A DNA stretch of 64,000 bases from Chryseobacterium arachidis. GTDB lineage: Bacteria > Bacteroidota > Bacteroidia > Flavobacteriales > Weeksellaceae. Below the pieces are notes generated by a model. It was given only the letters and a program-made list of their open reading frames with translations. It had not been told where the DNA came from and did not search any database. The position numbers were made by a program, and so were the translations under genes. Positions 51,132 through 60,042 of this stretch are shown in pieces (within the stretch, counting starts at the first letter, position 1; each line of letters opens with the position of its first letter). The DNA lies in assembly GCF_900129245.1 (NCBI RefSeq), contig NZ_FQUT01000013.1, positions 58,487 to 122,486 of the forward strand. The letters run 5' to 3'.

Positions 51132-51139
51132 TTTTAAAT

Positions 51140-51898
51140 TTAATTAAAAATTTTTGAATATTTCAGAAATCCGTTCAACGCCCAGTTTGCGGTGTAGTAC
51201 AGGGACTTTAAAGTTGAAAAACCCATAAAATCTTTATAGACTAAATATTGATCTTTAATAATATTTTTCTTCTTTCTGGAAACGCTGTTCTGGCGCATTC
51301 TGTATTTTGCGAGCGTTTTTTTCAAAGGATAACCTTTCGGGATTTCTTTTAGCAAATTGAGCCACATCACATGATCTTCACGCTTGCTTTTTACCGGAAA
51401 GAAAAATTTTCCGACTCTTTTGGTGTCATACATCGTTGAAACCGGGGCAAGTCTGCAGGTTTTAAGCAAATTGGAAAACGTAACGATTGTATCTGCTTCA
51501 AAATCTTTCAAGATCGGCTCCATCGTATGTTCATCGCATCTTGAGTAATTGCAGTATACCAATTCTGCGTTGTTTTTTTTCATAAAATCCGTCATGGTTT
51601 CCAGATATTCAGGATACCAAAGGTCATCGGAATCTAAGAAGGCGATATATCTTCCCTGAGCCCTTTCAAGACTTTTGTTTCGGGCATTTCCTGCACCTCC
51701 GTTTTGTTCAAGAACGTGTAATTTTATTCTGGGATCGTTATATTTTTTAATGATTTCAACGGTGTTGTCTTTCGAACGGTCATCGGAAATCAGCCATTCC
51801 CAGTTTTCGTAGGTCTGACTTAAAACAGACTGTATGGTTTCCTCAATGAATTCTGCGGAATTATAAGATGGCGTTATAATGGAAACTAATTCTTTCAT
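51140..51898 (-). CDS. Glycosyltransferase family 2
   Basis: The ATG at 51898 (MKELVSIITPSYNSAEFIEE) is preferred over a longer frame that runs into the upstream gene. The 252-residue enzyme has a GT-A fold: SIITPSYNSAEF, LISDDRSKDNT, AFLDSDDLWYPEYLETM with the metal-binding aspartates, and KREDHVMWLNLLKEI. It resembles WaaE/KdtX-type and capsule glycosyltransferases. The sugar is unknown. The position near waaA suggests lipopolysaccharide or surface glycan assembly. It lies 8 bases after the acyltransferase stop. Confidence 0.87.
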   Translation of the reverse strand: MKELVSIITPSYNSAEFIEETIQSVLSQTYENWEWLISDDRSKDNTVEIIKKYNDPRIKLHVLEQNGGAGNARNKSLERAQGRYIAFLDSDDLWYPEYLETMTDFMKKNNAELVYCNYSRCDEHTMEPILKDFEADTIVTFSNLLKTCRLAPVSTMYDTKRVGKFFFPVKSKREDHVMWLNLLKEIPKGYPLKKTLAKYRMRQNSVSRKKKNIIKDQYLVYKDFMGFSTLKSLYYTANWALNGFLKYSKIFN

Positions 51899-51906
51899 AT
51901 TGTGTT

Positions 51907-52884
51907 TTATAAAAATTTTTTCTCGTAAAAATGCCACGAACTAACTCCTACAGCAATAACCACCATCATACAGGCAAAAGCCATAACAAAAGGATTGTAA
52001 TCTTTAAATAAGCCTAATGTTGTAAAAGTCCGGATGATGGGGAAGTGGAAGATGTAGATTCCATAGGTGAAGTCGCCATATTTTCCGAAATTATTTAAGA
52101 ATTTAAAAGAATAGGCGATGTATAACGTAATAATGCCAATCATCATCGGGGAAAATAGCTGGATGTTGATCAACAGATCAATCCATACTGTAATAATGGC
52201 AATGATGAAGAGTAAATTTTTATGTTTAATGAATTTATCAAAATTAAAATAGATCAGCATTCCGGGAATGAAATAAGACAGTGTTCCGGGAAGTTGCTTG
52301 GCTAAAGAAATTTTATTTTGTAATTCGAAATAATTAAGATAAACCAACGAAAGAAAATACAGGATGATTAAACTGATATTTCTGTATTGGTTATTCTTTC
52401 CGAAAAGTAAAAACAATAACGGAACAGCAAAATAATAGCACATCTCTATTTTCAGAGTCCAGAGAGCTCCATTCACCGCCTGGTTTCCGAAAACTCCGGG
52501 AAGCCAGGGTGCTTTGAAATTTAAAAATACGGAATTCCATGCGAGGTATTTGTACACCTGTGTATTGCTGAAATATTCTGCAAATGAATACGTGCTTACT
52601 AAGCTCAGTAAAATAGCACACAGAAAAACAACCAACAGGTAAGCGGGAACAATTCTCTTGATTCTCTTTTTAATATAGCTTTTCAGGCTTGAAGATCTTT
52701 CGTAGCTTCTTGCAATTAAAAATCCGCTGACAACAAAAAATCCGAAAACGGCAACTTCAATCGGGCTGTGTTCAAGAAATTTGAGTTCCGGAGAAACACT
52801 TAAAGCTCCTAAATGTCCCAGGAAAACAATAAAAGCCAGCAGAACGCGGAGGAAGTCAAAATTGTTTTTCGTGATGTCTTGCAT
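51907..52884 (-). CDS. Acyltransferase 3 family membrane protein (OafA/YrhL-like)
   Basis: The ATG at 52884 (MQDITKNNFDFLRVLLAFIV) is used, as the longer frame begins with TTG. The 325-residue protein has about ten transmembrane helices. FLRVLLAFIVFLGHLGAL contains the family's arginine and histidine. FFVVSGFLIARSYERSSSLK and YIKKRIKRIVPAYLL are conserved helices and loops. It should O-acylate a surface carbohydrate with acetyl or another acyl group at the inner membrane. It precedes a glycosyltransferase gene by 8 bases. Confidence 0.9.
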   Translation of the reverse strand: MQDITKNNFDFLRVLLAFIVFLGHLGALSVSPELKFLEHSPIEVAVFGFFVVSGFLIARSYERSSSLKSYIKKRIKRIVPAYLLVVFLCAILLSLVSTYSFAEYFSNTQVYKYLAWNSVFLNFKAPWLPGVFGNQAVNGALWTLKIEMCYYFAVPLLFLLFGKNNQYRNISLIILYFLSLVYLNYFELQNKISLAKQLPGTLSYFIPGMLIYFNFDKFIKHKNLLFIIAIITVWIDLLINIQLFSPMMIGIITLYIAYSFKFLNNFGKYGDFTYGIYIFHFPIIRTFTTLGLFKDYNPFVMAFACMMVVIAVGVSSWHFYEKKFL

Positions 52885-52899
52885 TTGCACTGTTTTGTG

Positions 52900-52907
52900 C
52901 AAAAATA
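52900..52907 (-). promoter_or_regulatory. -7 promoter element of the acyltransferase gene
   Basis: TATTTTTG on the minus strand lies 15 bases before the ATG at 52884 and fits TAnnTTTG. A start site about 6 bases downstream leaves a very short leader. Confidence 0.45.
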
Positions 52908-53030
52908 GTTTTTTTCACAGAATAGAGGCTATTCCGGCTCCTGAATGTTTGTTAAATAAAGGTAAATTAAAGCATTTGAAAAGTCAAAAGACACGAAATA
53001 ATAAATTTTAATAATATTTTTCTAAAAAAA

Positions 53031-53062
53031 TTGTTTAATAATATAAATAAATCATAATTTTA
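53031..53062 (+). promoter_or_regulatory. Promoter of the 53083 lipoprotein gene
   Basis: TTG at 53031-53033 and TAATTTTA at 53055-53062 are separated by 21 bases. The -7 element has one mismatch to TAnnTTTG. It lies 20 bases before the ATG. Confidence 0.45.
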
Positions 53063-53082
53063 GCGCTTGAAAAATTTGATAT

Positions 53083-53556
53083 ATGAAGAAATTAGCATTA
53101 TTATTTGCAGGTTTATCATTATTTGTAGCTACAGGATGTAACGACGACGAGGAAACTGTTATGGAAGCTCCTCTTAACGGGATCTGGCAGCCGGTAAAAA
53201 AAGTAGTAACAGTAGTTGCTATCGGAGAAGATCCTGTTTCGGACGGTATTTCTTTTGATACGGATTGTCAGAAAACATCAAGATGGGTTTTTGGGATCGA
53301 TAATAACGGGAAAAGAAAAGATATGGGAGACAGTTCAACTCCCGGCACATGTACCCCTACTTTCGACAGAAACTTCAGCTATACGTATGATAAAGATAGT
53401 AAAGCTATTCAGATAAAATATCAGGGAATTGTAGAGCCGGATCAGGGAAAAATTATCAGTATCAGCGATACTACCGTAAACATTATGTTTGAAGATAAAA
53501 CAGATCCTACCGAATTCCATTCTGAAACCTATACCCTTAAGAGAGTTACTCTATAA
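53083..53556 (+). CDS. Lipoprotein, lipocalin-like, probably surface-exposed
   Basis: A 157-residue lipoprotein. The signal peptide ends in LFVATGCNDDEET (Cys19), followed by a negatively charged stretch of the type described as a Bacteroidetes lipoprotein export signal (acidic residues at +2 to +6). The mature part (LNGIWQPVKKVVTVV, KTSRWVFGIDNNGK, NFSYTYDKDSKAIQIKYQ, ISISDTTVNIMFED) has the alternating strands of small lipocalin-like proteins. Ligand and role are unknown. A clear terminator follows 24 bases past the stop. Confidence 0.8.
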   Translation: MKKLALLFAGLSLFVATGCNDDEETVMEAPLNGIWQPVKKVVTVVAIGEDPVSDGISFDTDCQKTSRWVFGIDNNGKRKDMGDSSTPGTCTPTFDRNFSYTYDKDSKAIQIKYQGIVEPDQGKIISISDTTVNIMFEDKTDPTEFHSETYTLKRVTL

Positions 53557-53580
53557 TAATCTGAATTATCAACATCATAT

Positions 53581-53604
53581 AAATCTCGTCCTCGGATGAG
53601 ATTT
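53581..53604 (+). terminator. Rho-independent terminator after the 53083 lipoprotein gene
   Basis: AAATCTCGTC (53581-53590) pairs with GATGAGATTT (53595-53604) with one G-U pair, followed by a T-run. It isolates the lipoprotein gene from leuS. Confidence 0.88.
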
Positions 53605-53659
53605 TTTTGTTTTCATTTATTTAATTAAAAATTAAAATTTCCATTTCTTTTAAATTCAT

Positions 53660-53667
53660 TATTTTTG
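53660..53667 (+). promoter_or_regulatory. -7 promoter element of leuS
   Basis: TATTTTTG lies 67 bases before the GTG start of leuS. The leader between them contains the TCTAANN heptamer array. Confidence 0.4.
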
Positions 53668-53693
53668 TGAAAATTAGAATTGGGATTAAAAAA

Positions 53694-53726
53694 TCTAATA
53701 TCTAAAGTCTAACATCTAACATCTAT
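53694..53726. repeat. TCTAANN heptamer array in the leuS leader
   Basis: Five units start at 53694, 53701, 53708, 53715 and 53722 with an exact period of seven bases (TCTAATA, TCTAAAG, TCTAACA, TCTAACA, TCTAT). They lie 9 bases before the start codon. The same heptamer occurs between accB and accC. Confidence 0.85.
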
Positions 53727-53734
53727 TATATAAA

Positions 53735-56548
53735 GTGTTTTACGATCATCAGCAGATAGAAAAAAAGTGGCAGAAATACTGGGAAGACAACCAAACGTAC
53801 AAGACTTCCAATAACACAGACAAACCAAAATTTTATGTTCTCGATATGTTTCCGTATCCATCAGGCGCAGGACTTCACGTAGGTCATCCGCTTGGATACA
53901 TTGCTTCCGATATTTATGCGAGATACAAAAGACATCAGGGTTTCAATGTGCTTCATCCGGTTGGCTACGATAGTTTCGGACTTCCTGCTGAACAGTACGC
54001 GATTCAGACAGGACAACATCCTGCGATTACGACTGAGCAAAACATTACAAGATACGAGGAGCAGCTAAGAAAAATCGGTTTCTCATTCGATTGGAGCAGA
54101 GAAGTAAGAACTTCCGATGCTTCTTATTATAAATGGACACAGTGGATTTTCATTGAATTGTTCCATTCTTGGTATAATAAAGATACAGATAAAGCGGAGG
54201 CTATTTCAACTTTAGTTAAACGTTTTGAAGAAAAAGGAACAGAAGGATTAAATGCCAATCAGAACGATGAATTGAATTTCACCGCAGAAGAATGGAAAAA
54301 TGCTTCTGAAATGGATAAAGAAGATATCCTTTTAAATTACCGTTTAGCCTACAGAGCAGAAACGACTGTAAACTGGTGTCCTGCTTTAGGAACAGTTTTA
54401 GCAAACGACGAAATAAAAGACGGAAAATCCGAAAGAGGAGGCTTCCCTGTTTTCCAAAAGAAAATGATGCAGTGGAGCATGAGAATTTCGGCTTACTCTG
54501 AAAGATTATTGCAAGGTTTAAAAACTTTGGACTGGCCACAACCTTTGAAAGATTCTCAGGAATACTGGATCGGGAAATCTCAGGGAGCACAGGTGAAATT
54601 TAATGTTGATGGTCATGACGAAATTGTTGAGGTTTTCACGACAAGACCTGATACCATCTTTGGAGCCACTTTTATGGTATTGGCTCCGGAAAACCCTTTA
54701 GTGGAAACTATTACTACATCAGAACAAAAAGCTGAAGTAGATACATATATTGAAGAAACTTCCAAAAAAACAGAACGTGATAGAATGTCTGACGTGAAAA
54801 ACGTTTCCGGTGCTTTCACGGGAAGTTATGCGATCAATCCGTTCAGCGGAGAAAAAATGCCGATCTATATTTCAGATTATGTTTTGATGGGTTACGGAAC
54901 GGGAGCTGTAATGGCGGTTCCTGCACACGATGAACGTGATCACAGATTTGCAAAGAAATTTAATTTAGAAATTAAAAAAGTTGTAGAAACTGACGAAGAT
55001 GTTCAGGAAGCATCTTTTGATTCTAAAGATTCGATTTGCGTGAATTCTGATTTCTTAAATGGATTAAATTATAACGATGCAAAAGCATTAATTATTGATG
55101 CGATTGAGAAAAAAGGAATCGGTCACGGAACAACGAACTACAGACAGCGTGATGCGATTTTTTCAAGACAAAGATATTGGGGAGAGCCGGTTCCTATATA
55201 TTATAAGGATGGGATGCCTTACACATTACCAACTTCTGCATTGCCTTTGGAGCTTCCTGAAGTTGAAAAATATTTGCCAACTGAAGACGGTGATCCGCCA
55301 TTAGGAAATGCAAAAACTTTTGCCTGGGACGAAGTAAACCAAAAAGTTGTTGATACGAATTTAATTGACGAAAAAACGGTTTTCCCGTTAGAGCTATCTA
55401 CAATGCCTGGTTGGGCTGGAAGCTCTTGGTATTTCCTTAGATATATGGATCCGAAAAATGAAGAAGTTTTTACGAACAAAGAACTTTCGGATTATTGGGG
55501 ACAGGTAGATTTATACATAGGAGGTAGCGAACATGCTACTGGTCACTTATTGTATTCCCGTTTCTGGAATATGTTCTTAAAGGATAGAGGGTATATTAAT
55601 CATGATGAGCCTTTCCAAAAGTTGATCAATCAGGGGATGATTTTGGGGATGAGTGCTTTTGTGTATAGAATTGATGGGACTAATCAATATGTATCTAAAA
55701 ATTTAGCAAAAGATTATACAACTCAGGCAATCCATGTCGATGTATCTTTATTAAAAGGAACTTCTGACGAATTAGACACGGAAGCATTCAAAACCTGGAG
55801 ACCGGATTACGCGGATGCAGAATTTATTTTAGAAGACGGAAAATACATCACAGGCCGTGAAGTAGAAAAAATGTCTAAGTCAAAATACAATGTTGTAAAC
55901 CCAGATGATATCTGTGAAGAATATGGAGCAGACGGTTTAAGATTGTATGAAATGTTCTTAGGTCCGTTGGAACAATCCAAGCCTTGGAACACACAAGGTT
56001 TGAGTGGAGTGTATGGTTTCCTGAAAAAATTCTGGAATCTGTATTTTGACGGGGATACTTTCTTTGTTTCTGACGAAGAACCGACAAAAGCAGAATACAA
56101 AGTTTTACATACCTTAATAAAGAAGGTAGTATACGATATCGAAAACTTCTCTTTCAATACTTCTGTATCTTCATTTATGATTGCTGTAAATGAATTGCAA
56201 AAAATAAAATGTAACAAACGCAATATTTTAGAACCTCTTGCCGTTATCATTTCGCCATATGCACCTCATATCTGCGAAGAGCTTTGGAGTCTTTTAGGTC
56301 ACAATGCATCTATTGAATTCGAGAAATTCCCTGTGCTGAACGAGGATTACCTGGTGGAAGACGAGATTCTTTATCCGGTAAGTGTAAATGGTAAAATGAA
56401 GTTTAAAATTTCACTTTCTGCTCAGTTATCACCGAAGGAAGTAGAAGATTTAGTACTTCAGGACGAAAAAATGGTTCAGATTTTAGAAGGTAAAACACCT
56501 ACAAAAATCATTGTAGTGCCTCACAGAATTGTGAATATAGTAATTTAA
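53735..56548 (+). CDS. leuS: Leucyl-tRNA synthetase
   Basis: A 937-residue class I synthetase starting with GTG (MFYDHQQIEKKWQKYWEDNQ). HVGH (48-51, AGLHVGHPLGY) and KMSKS (712-716, EKMSKSKYN) are intact. The CP1 editing domain (about 240-450) includes the YGTGAVMAVPAHDERD editing pocket. The C-terminal anticodon-binding domain is present. It charges tRNA-Leu in the cytoplasm. It is a single-gene unit with a long leader. The GTG start, the heptamer repeats right before it and the lack of a near ribosome-binding site are notable. Confidence 0.98.
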   Translation: MFYDHQQIEKKWQKYWEDNQTYKTSNNTDKPKFYVLDMFPYPSGAGLHVGHPLGYIASDIYARYKRHQGFNVLHPVGYDSFGLPAEQYAIQTGQHPAITTEQNITRYEEQLRKIGFSFDWSREVRTSDASYYKWTQWIFIELFHSWYNKDTDKAEAISTLVKRFEEKGTEGLNANQNDELNFTAEEWKNASEMDKEDILLNYRLAYRAETTVNWCPALGTVLANDEIKDGKSERGGFPVFQKKMMQWSMRISAYSERLLQGLKTLDWPQPLKDSQEYWIGKSQGAQVKFNVDGHDEIVEVFTTRPDTIFGATFMVLAPENPLVETITTSEQKAEVDTYIEETSKKTERDRMSDVKNVSGAFTGSYAINPFSGEKMPIYISDYVLMGYGTGAVMAVPAHDERDHRFAKKFNLEIKKVVETDEDVQEASFDSKDSICVNSDFLNGLNYNDAKALIIDAIEKKGIGHGTTNYRQRDAIFSRQRYWGEPVPIYYKDGMPYTLPTSALPLELPEVEKYLPTEDGDPPLGNAKTFAWDEVNQKVVDTNLIDEKTVFPLELSTMPGWAGSSWYFLRYMDPKNEEVFTNKELSDYWGQVDLYIGGSEHATGHLLYSRFWNMFLKDRGYINHDEPFQKLINQGMILGMSAFVYRIDGTNQYVSKNLAKDYTTQAIHVDVSLLKGTSDELDTEAFKTWRPDYADAEFILEDGKYITGREVEKMSKSKYNVVNPDDICEEYGADGLRLYEMFLGPLEQSKPWNTQGLSGVYGFLKKFWNLYFDGDTFFVSDEEPTKAEYKVLHTLIKKVVYDIENFSFNTSVSSFMIAVNELQKIKCNKRNILEPLAVIISPYAPHICEELWSLLGHNASIEFEKFPVLNEDYLVEDEILYPVSVNGKMKFKISLSAQLSPKEVEDLVLQDEKMVQILEGKTPTKIIVVPHRIVNIVI

Positions 56549-56730
56549 ATAAAATTTAACATTGGTAATTTAAAAAAAATGAAGGGGTTATTTTTTTGAT
56601 TTTTTAACGTAAATGTTAAAATTGAAGAAAATTTTTAAAAATTCGAAAAATAATTATAATATCGGAATTGTATTAAATTTTCTTTATCAAAAAAATATAA
56701 AATGTTTATTTCAGACTCTTGCATTTTAAT

Positions 56731-56738
56731 TAATTTTG
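56731..56738 (+). promoter_or_regulatory. -7 promoter element of the exbB-tonB operon
   Basis: TAATTTTG lies 50 bases before the exbB ATG. The AT-rich gap 56549-56730 between leuS and this element shows no gene, no hairpin terminator and no other clear feature. Confidence 0.5.
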
Positions 56739-56788
56739 CCTTTAATTTACACCCTGTAAAATTTTAAAACAATATAATTTAGTTAAAT

Positions 56789-57652
56789 ATGGAAATGAAT
56801 GTTTCAAAAAATGATGAGCAAGTAGTTGCTAGAAAAGCAGGAGGTTTAAACCCGGCTGTTATTATTCCTATTATTTTTGCGATAGGTATTTGTATTTATT
56901 TATTCGTTTTAGGTAACCCAGGAAACTTTAAAGATGCTAATGAAATTGGTGGAGCATCTGTTGCTTTTTCTGATAAGGAGGGGAAAGACATTCACCCAGA
57001 ATCGTTTTTAGGAATTATCTACAAGGGAGGGGTTATTGTACCAATCTTGATTACTTTCATGATTACTGTAATCGTTTTCTCTTTTGAAAGATATTTCGTT
57101 CTTGGTAAAGCTGCTGGTAAAGGAAACTTAGACAACTTCGTTGTACAGGTTAGAAGCTTACTAAACCAAAACAAAATTGATGAAGCTTTAGAAGAGTGCG
57201 ACAGACAGCAAGGTTCTGTTGGTAACGTAGTAAAAGAAGGTCTTACTACTTACAAAGCTTTATCTCATGATACTACTCTAAACAAAGAGCAAAAAATGGT
57301 AGCGCTTAACAAAGCGATCGAAGAGGCTACTACTCTTGAAATGCCAATGTTGGAGAAAAACATGATGATCCTTTCTACTTTAGGTACGGTTGCAACTTTG
57401 ATCGCACTTTTAGGTACGGTAATCGGGATGATCAAGGCGTTCTTCGCGTTAGGTTCCGGAGGTGGTACTCCTGATGCTGCTGCACTATCTACAGGTATCT
57501 CTGAAGCCTTGATTAACACGGCGTTAGGTATTGGTACTTCTGCAGTTGCTATTATCCTTTATAACTTCTTTACTTCTAAAATTGACGGATTAACTTATAA
57601 GATTGACGAGATCGCAATGAGTATCCAACAATCTTTTGCTGAATTCAACTAA
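56789..57652 (+). CDS. exbB: ExbB/TolQ/MotA-type proton channel protein
   Basis: A 287-residue inner-membrane protein. Helix 1 is near 22-42, helix 2 near 90-108, and two more in 195-222 and 236-262 carry the family's proton-channel residues (LSTLGTVATLIALLGTVIGM, ISEALINTALGIGTSAVAI). It forms a pentamer with ExbD at its centre, driving TonB by the proton-motive force for outer-membrane iron, vitamin and glycan uptake. It is the first gene of a four-gene operon with two exbD genes and tonB. Confidence 0.95.
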   Translation: MEMNVSKNDEQVVARKAGGLNPAVIIPIIFAIGICIYLFVLGNPGNFKDANEIGGASVAFSDKEGKDIHPESFLGIIYKGGVIVPILITFMITVIVFSFERYFVLGKAAGKGNLDNFVVQVRSLLNQNKIDEALEECDRQQGSVGNVVKEGLTTYKALSHDTTLNKEQKMVALNKAIEEATTLEMPMLEKNMMILSTLGTVATLIALLGTVIGMIKAFFALGSGGGTPDAAALSTGISEALINTALGIGTSAVAIILYNFFTSKIDGLTYKIDEIAMSIQQSFAEFN

Positions 57653-57708
57653 GAATTAGCAAGGTATTTGTATAAGTAAAAAGAAGTTTAATTAAAAATC
57701 ATTAAATA

Positions 57709-58317
57709 ATGGCGAGAGTCAAACCTAAAAGACATGGGGTAGTTACGGATATGACGGCAATGTGTGACGTTGCGTTCCTACTACTTACGTTCTTTATCTT
57801 GACCACTCAGTTTAAAAAACCTGATGTGGAGCAGATCAAACCGCCATCTTCAATATCAGAGAAGTTGCTTCCTGATGCAAGTTTGATGACTATCAACGCT
57901 ACTCCGGACGGAAAATTTTATTTCCAGCCAGTAGAAAATGCATCTGAAAGAGTAAAGCTTTTGGAAAATATGGGACAGAAGTACGGTGTTACTTTTGACA
58001 ATAACGAAAAAGCTTCATTCCAGAAAGTACAAGCAATCGGGGTTCCTATGAACCAGCTGAAAAGCTATCTTGATTTGTCAGATGAGGAGCAGAAAAATTT
58101 TAAGAGTCCTACCGGGATTCCTATGGATAGTACAAATAAGCAATTAGTGGACTGGGTAAAAGAAAGTTTGGCCGTAAATCCTGATTACAAATTAGCAATC
58201 AAGGGTGACGTTACTACTGAATATCCAAAAGTTAAAAGCCTGTTTGAGGGTTTAAGAGATATCGATTTTCTTAAATTCTGGTTGATTACATCACAAGAAG
58301 GTAAACCTAATGAATAA
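57709..58317 (+). CDS. exbD: ExbD-type biopolymer transport protein (first copy)
   Basis: A 202-residue protein, longer than the second copy. KRHGVVTDMTAMCDVAFLLL contains the single helix with the functional aspartate, and a 150-residue periplasmic domain follows (SLMTINATPDGKFYFQPVEN, YPKVKSLFEGLRDIDFLKFW). The two ExbD proteins of the operon are only distantly alike, which suggests two different stators or a heteromeric ring. It lies 56 bases after exbB and 12 bases before the second exbD. Confidence 0.92.
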   Translation: MARVKPKRHGVVTDMTAMCDVAFLLLTFFILTTQFKKPDVEQIKPPSSISEKLLPDASLMTINATPDGKFYFQPVENASERVKLLENMGQKYGVTFDNNEKASFQKVQAIGVPMNQLKSYLDLSDEEQKNFKSPTGIPMDSTNKQLVDWVKESLAVNPDYKLAIKGDVTTEYPKVKSLFEGLRDIDFLKFWLITSQEGKPNE

Positions 58318-58329
58318 TATCATTTAGAA

Positions 58330-58902
58330 ATGGCAGAAGTACAAGTACAGGAAAAAGGCGGGAAAGGCGGCAAGGTTCGATCCAAGAAGCAGAATACCCG
58401 CGTAGATATGACTCCGATGGTGGACTTAGGGTTTCTTTTGATTACCTTCTTTATGTTCACAACTACATTCTCTAAACCGAATGTAATGGATTTAGGACTT
58501 CCGGCAAAACCAAAGCCAGACGCTCCGAAACCTCCACCGACAGAAATTAAACTTTCGAATTCTATCTCTTTATTATTAGGGAAAGACAATAAGATTTTTT
58601 GGCACCAACAAGATAACACATCTTTAACGGATCAGAATCTTAATGAAACTTCTTTCGACAGAGAGGGAATCAGAAAAGTAATTGAGCAGGCAAAAGCAGG
58701 TGCGGCAGATAAAACCAAATTTACGGTGATTATCAAACCGACTGACGATGCTGTATATAAAAACTTTGTTGATATTCTTGACGAAATGGCAATTACAAAG
58801 AGCGAGCAGTACGGGGTTACTGATCTTAAACCTTGGGAAAAAGCTATTTACGACAGAAAAGTGGGTAATGCGGGAACTCCTGCAGCACCGGCGGCAAAGT
58901 AA
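58330..58902 (+). CDS. exbD: ExbD-type biopolymer transport protein (second copy)
   Basis: A 190-residue protein with a basic N-terminus (KGGKVRSKKQNTRVDMTPMV), one helix carrying the aspartate of DMTPMVD, and a proline-rich segment (KPKPDAPKPPPTEIKL) before the periplasmic domain. It is the paralogue of the stand-alone ExbD at 41464. The C-terminal tail (NAGTPAAPAAK) is alanine/proline-rich. It works with ExbB and TonB. Confidence 0.94.
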   Translation: MAEVQVQEKGGKGGKVRSKKQNTRVDMTPMVDLGFLLITFFMFTTTFSKPNVMDLGLPAKPKPDAPKPPPTEIKLSNSISLLLGKDNKIFWHQQDNTSLTDQNLNETSFDREGIRKVIEQAKAGAADKTKFTVIIKPTDDAVYKNFVDILDEMAITKSEQYGVTDLKPWEKAIYDRKVGNAGTPAAPAAK

Positions 58903-58926
58903 TTTAAACCATAATATTGTACATCT

Positions 58927-59769
58927 ATGGCAAATGAAAATGTGTACGATCCAAATCTAACTTTAGATGAGATTGTATTTAAAAATAGAAACAAGGAATA
59001 TGGTGCATACGATTTAAGACATCAGTACCCAAAACTACTGACAAAATCTTTTATTGTTGGAACGGCATTATTCCTGATTGCGGCTTTGTCTCCTTTCATT
59101 TATCTTACGATTAAAAGGCTTACTGCTCCACCTAAACAAGAAGTTAAGGCAGAGTTGGTAGACATTTTACAGGAAGATAAAGTTTTAGAACAGCCGAAAG
59201 AAGAAGAACCACCTCCACCACCTCCACCACCAAAAGAGGAAGAGAAGATAGAGGTTATTCAGAACGTAGTTCCTGAGCCTGTAAAAGCTCCTAAAATTGA
59301 AACGCCACCACCGCCAATCTCTAAACAGTTAGAGACAACTACTGGTTTGGTAGCACAGGAAGGTGTAAAAGCTCCTGCTTACACACCACCGCCGCCACCG
59401 CCATCTACAGGTACTAAGGCTTCAACTGCGGAAGTTAAACCTCAGGTAACAAATGACGTATATGAGTCTGTAGACCAGGCAGCTGACTTTAGCTCAGGAG
59501 GTATCAACGGATTCAGATCTAAGTTTATGGATAATTTTGACAGTTCTTCAGTAGAAGGTGAAGGTACTTTAGGTACTGAAATTACTTTCGTTGTTGAAAG
59601 AGACGGAACTTTGAGCCAGATTAAGGCTTCAGGATCCAACTCAGACATGAACAGAGAAGCTGAAAGAACCGTAAAAAGTATCAAAACTAAGTGGATTCCT
59701 GGTAAAGTTAATGGACAGCCTGTTCGTTCTCGTTTCCGTTTCCCTGTGAAAATGAACTTTGAAGGATAA
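58927..59769 (+). CDS. tonB: Energy transducer TonB
   Basis: A 280-residue protein. A short cytoplasmic stretch with FKNRNKEYGAYDLRHQYPKL (typical of Bacteroidetes TonB) is followed by one transmembrane helix (about 42-62), a proline-rich periplasmic rod with several PPPPPPPP blocks (about 94-165), and the C-terminal TonB domain (about 200-280, TEITFVVERDGTLSQIKASG, RSRFRFPVKMNF). It transmits ExbBD energy to outer-membrane receptors such as SusC-type transporters. It follows exbD by 24 bases and is closed by a strong terminator. Confidence 0.96.
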   Translation: MANENVYDPNLTLDEIVFKNRNKEYGAYDLRHQYPKLLTKSFIVGTALFLIAALSPFIYLTIKRLTAPPKQEVKAELVDILQEDKVLEQPKEEEPPPPPPPPKEEEKIEVIQNVVPEPVKAPKIETPPPPISKQLETTTGLVAQEGVKAPAYTPPPPPPSTGTKASTAEVKPQVTNDVYESVDQAADFSSGGINGFRSKFMDNFDSSSVEGEGTLGTEITFVVERDGTLSQIKASGSNSDMNREAERTVKSIKTKWIPGKVNGQPVRSRFRFPVKMNFEG

Positions 59770-59794
59770 TTTTTTTTATCTTTAAATAATAATT

Positions 59795-59824
59795 AAAAAA
59801 GAGAGGCTTATGCTTCTCTTTTTT
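59795..59824 (+). terminator. Rho-independent terminator of exbB-exbD-exbD-tonB
   Basis: Arms 59795-59807 and 59812-59824 pair over 13 positions with one G-U pair. A long T-run follows. It lies 25 bases past the tonB stop. Confidence 0.9.
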
Positions 59825-59847
59825 ATTTTTTTTGGTATTTTTGTTAT

Positions 59848-60042
59848 ATGATGTTCAATTGGTTATCCCTCGTTACGGGATTGTTTTATATTGTTTTAGG
59901 AGTCGTTGTGATCCTTTACAAATTTTTTTTTACTGTTTTAGAACCCAATATTGCTTACGTATTAGGAGGCCTGTTGATTATTTATGGTATTTTCAGAATA
60001 TACAGAGCTTTAACTAAAATTAAAAAGTCAGGTGATGAATAG
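59848..60042 (+). CDS. Small two-helix membrane protein
   Basis: A 64-residue protein with two hydrophobic helices (about 5-27 and 33-54), a positively charged tail (YRALTKIKKSGDE), and no signal. The stop overlaps the start of the PstS-like gene by 8 bases, which supports it as a real, translationally coupled gene. A TATTTTTG element 5 bases before the ATG would give an almost leaderless transcript, or else it is read with tonB. The function is unknown. Confidence 0.7.
   Translation: MMFNWLSLVTGLFYIVLGVVVILYKFFFTVLEPNIAYVLGGLLIIYGIFRIYRALTKIKKSGDE

Noticed and set aside
56549..56730. Terminator or small RNA after leuS
   Set aside because: The region is AT-rich with T-runs but no stem of useful length, so neither can be supported.
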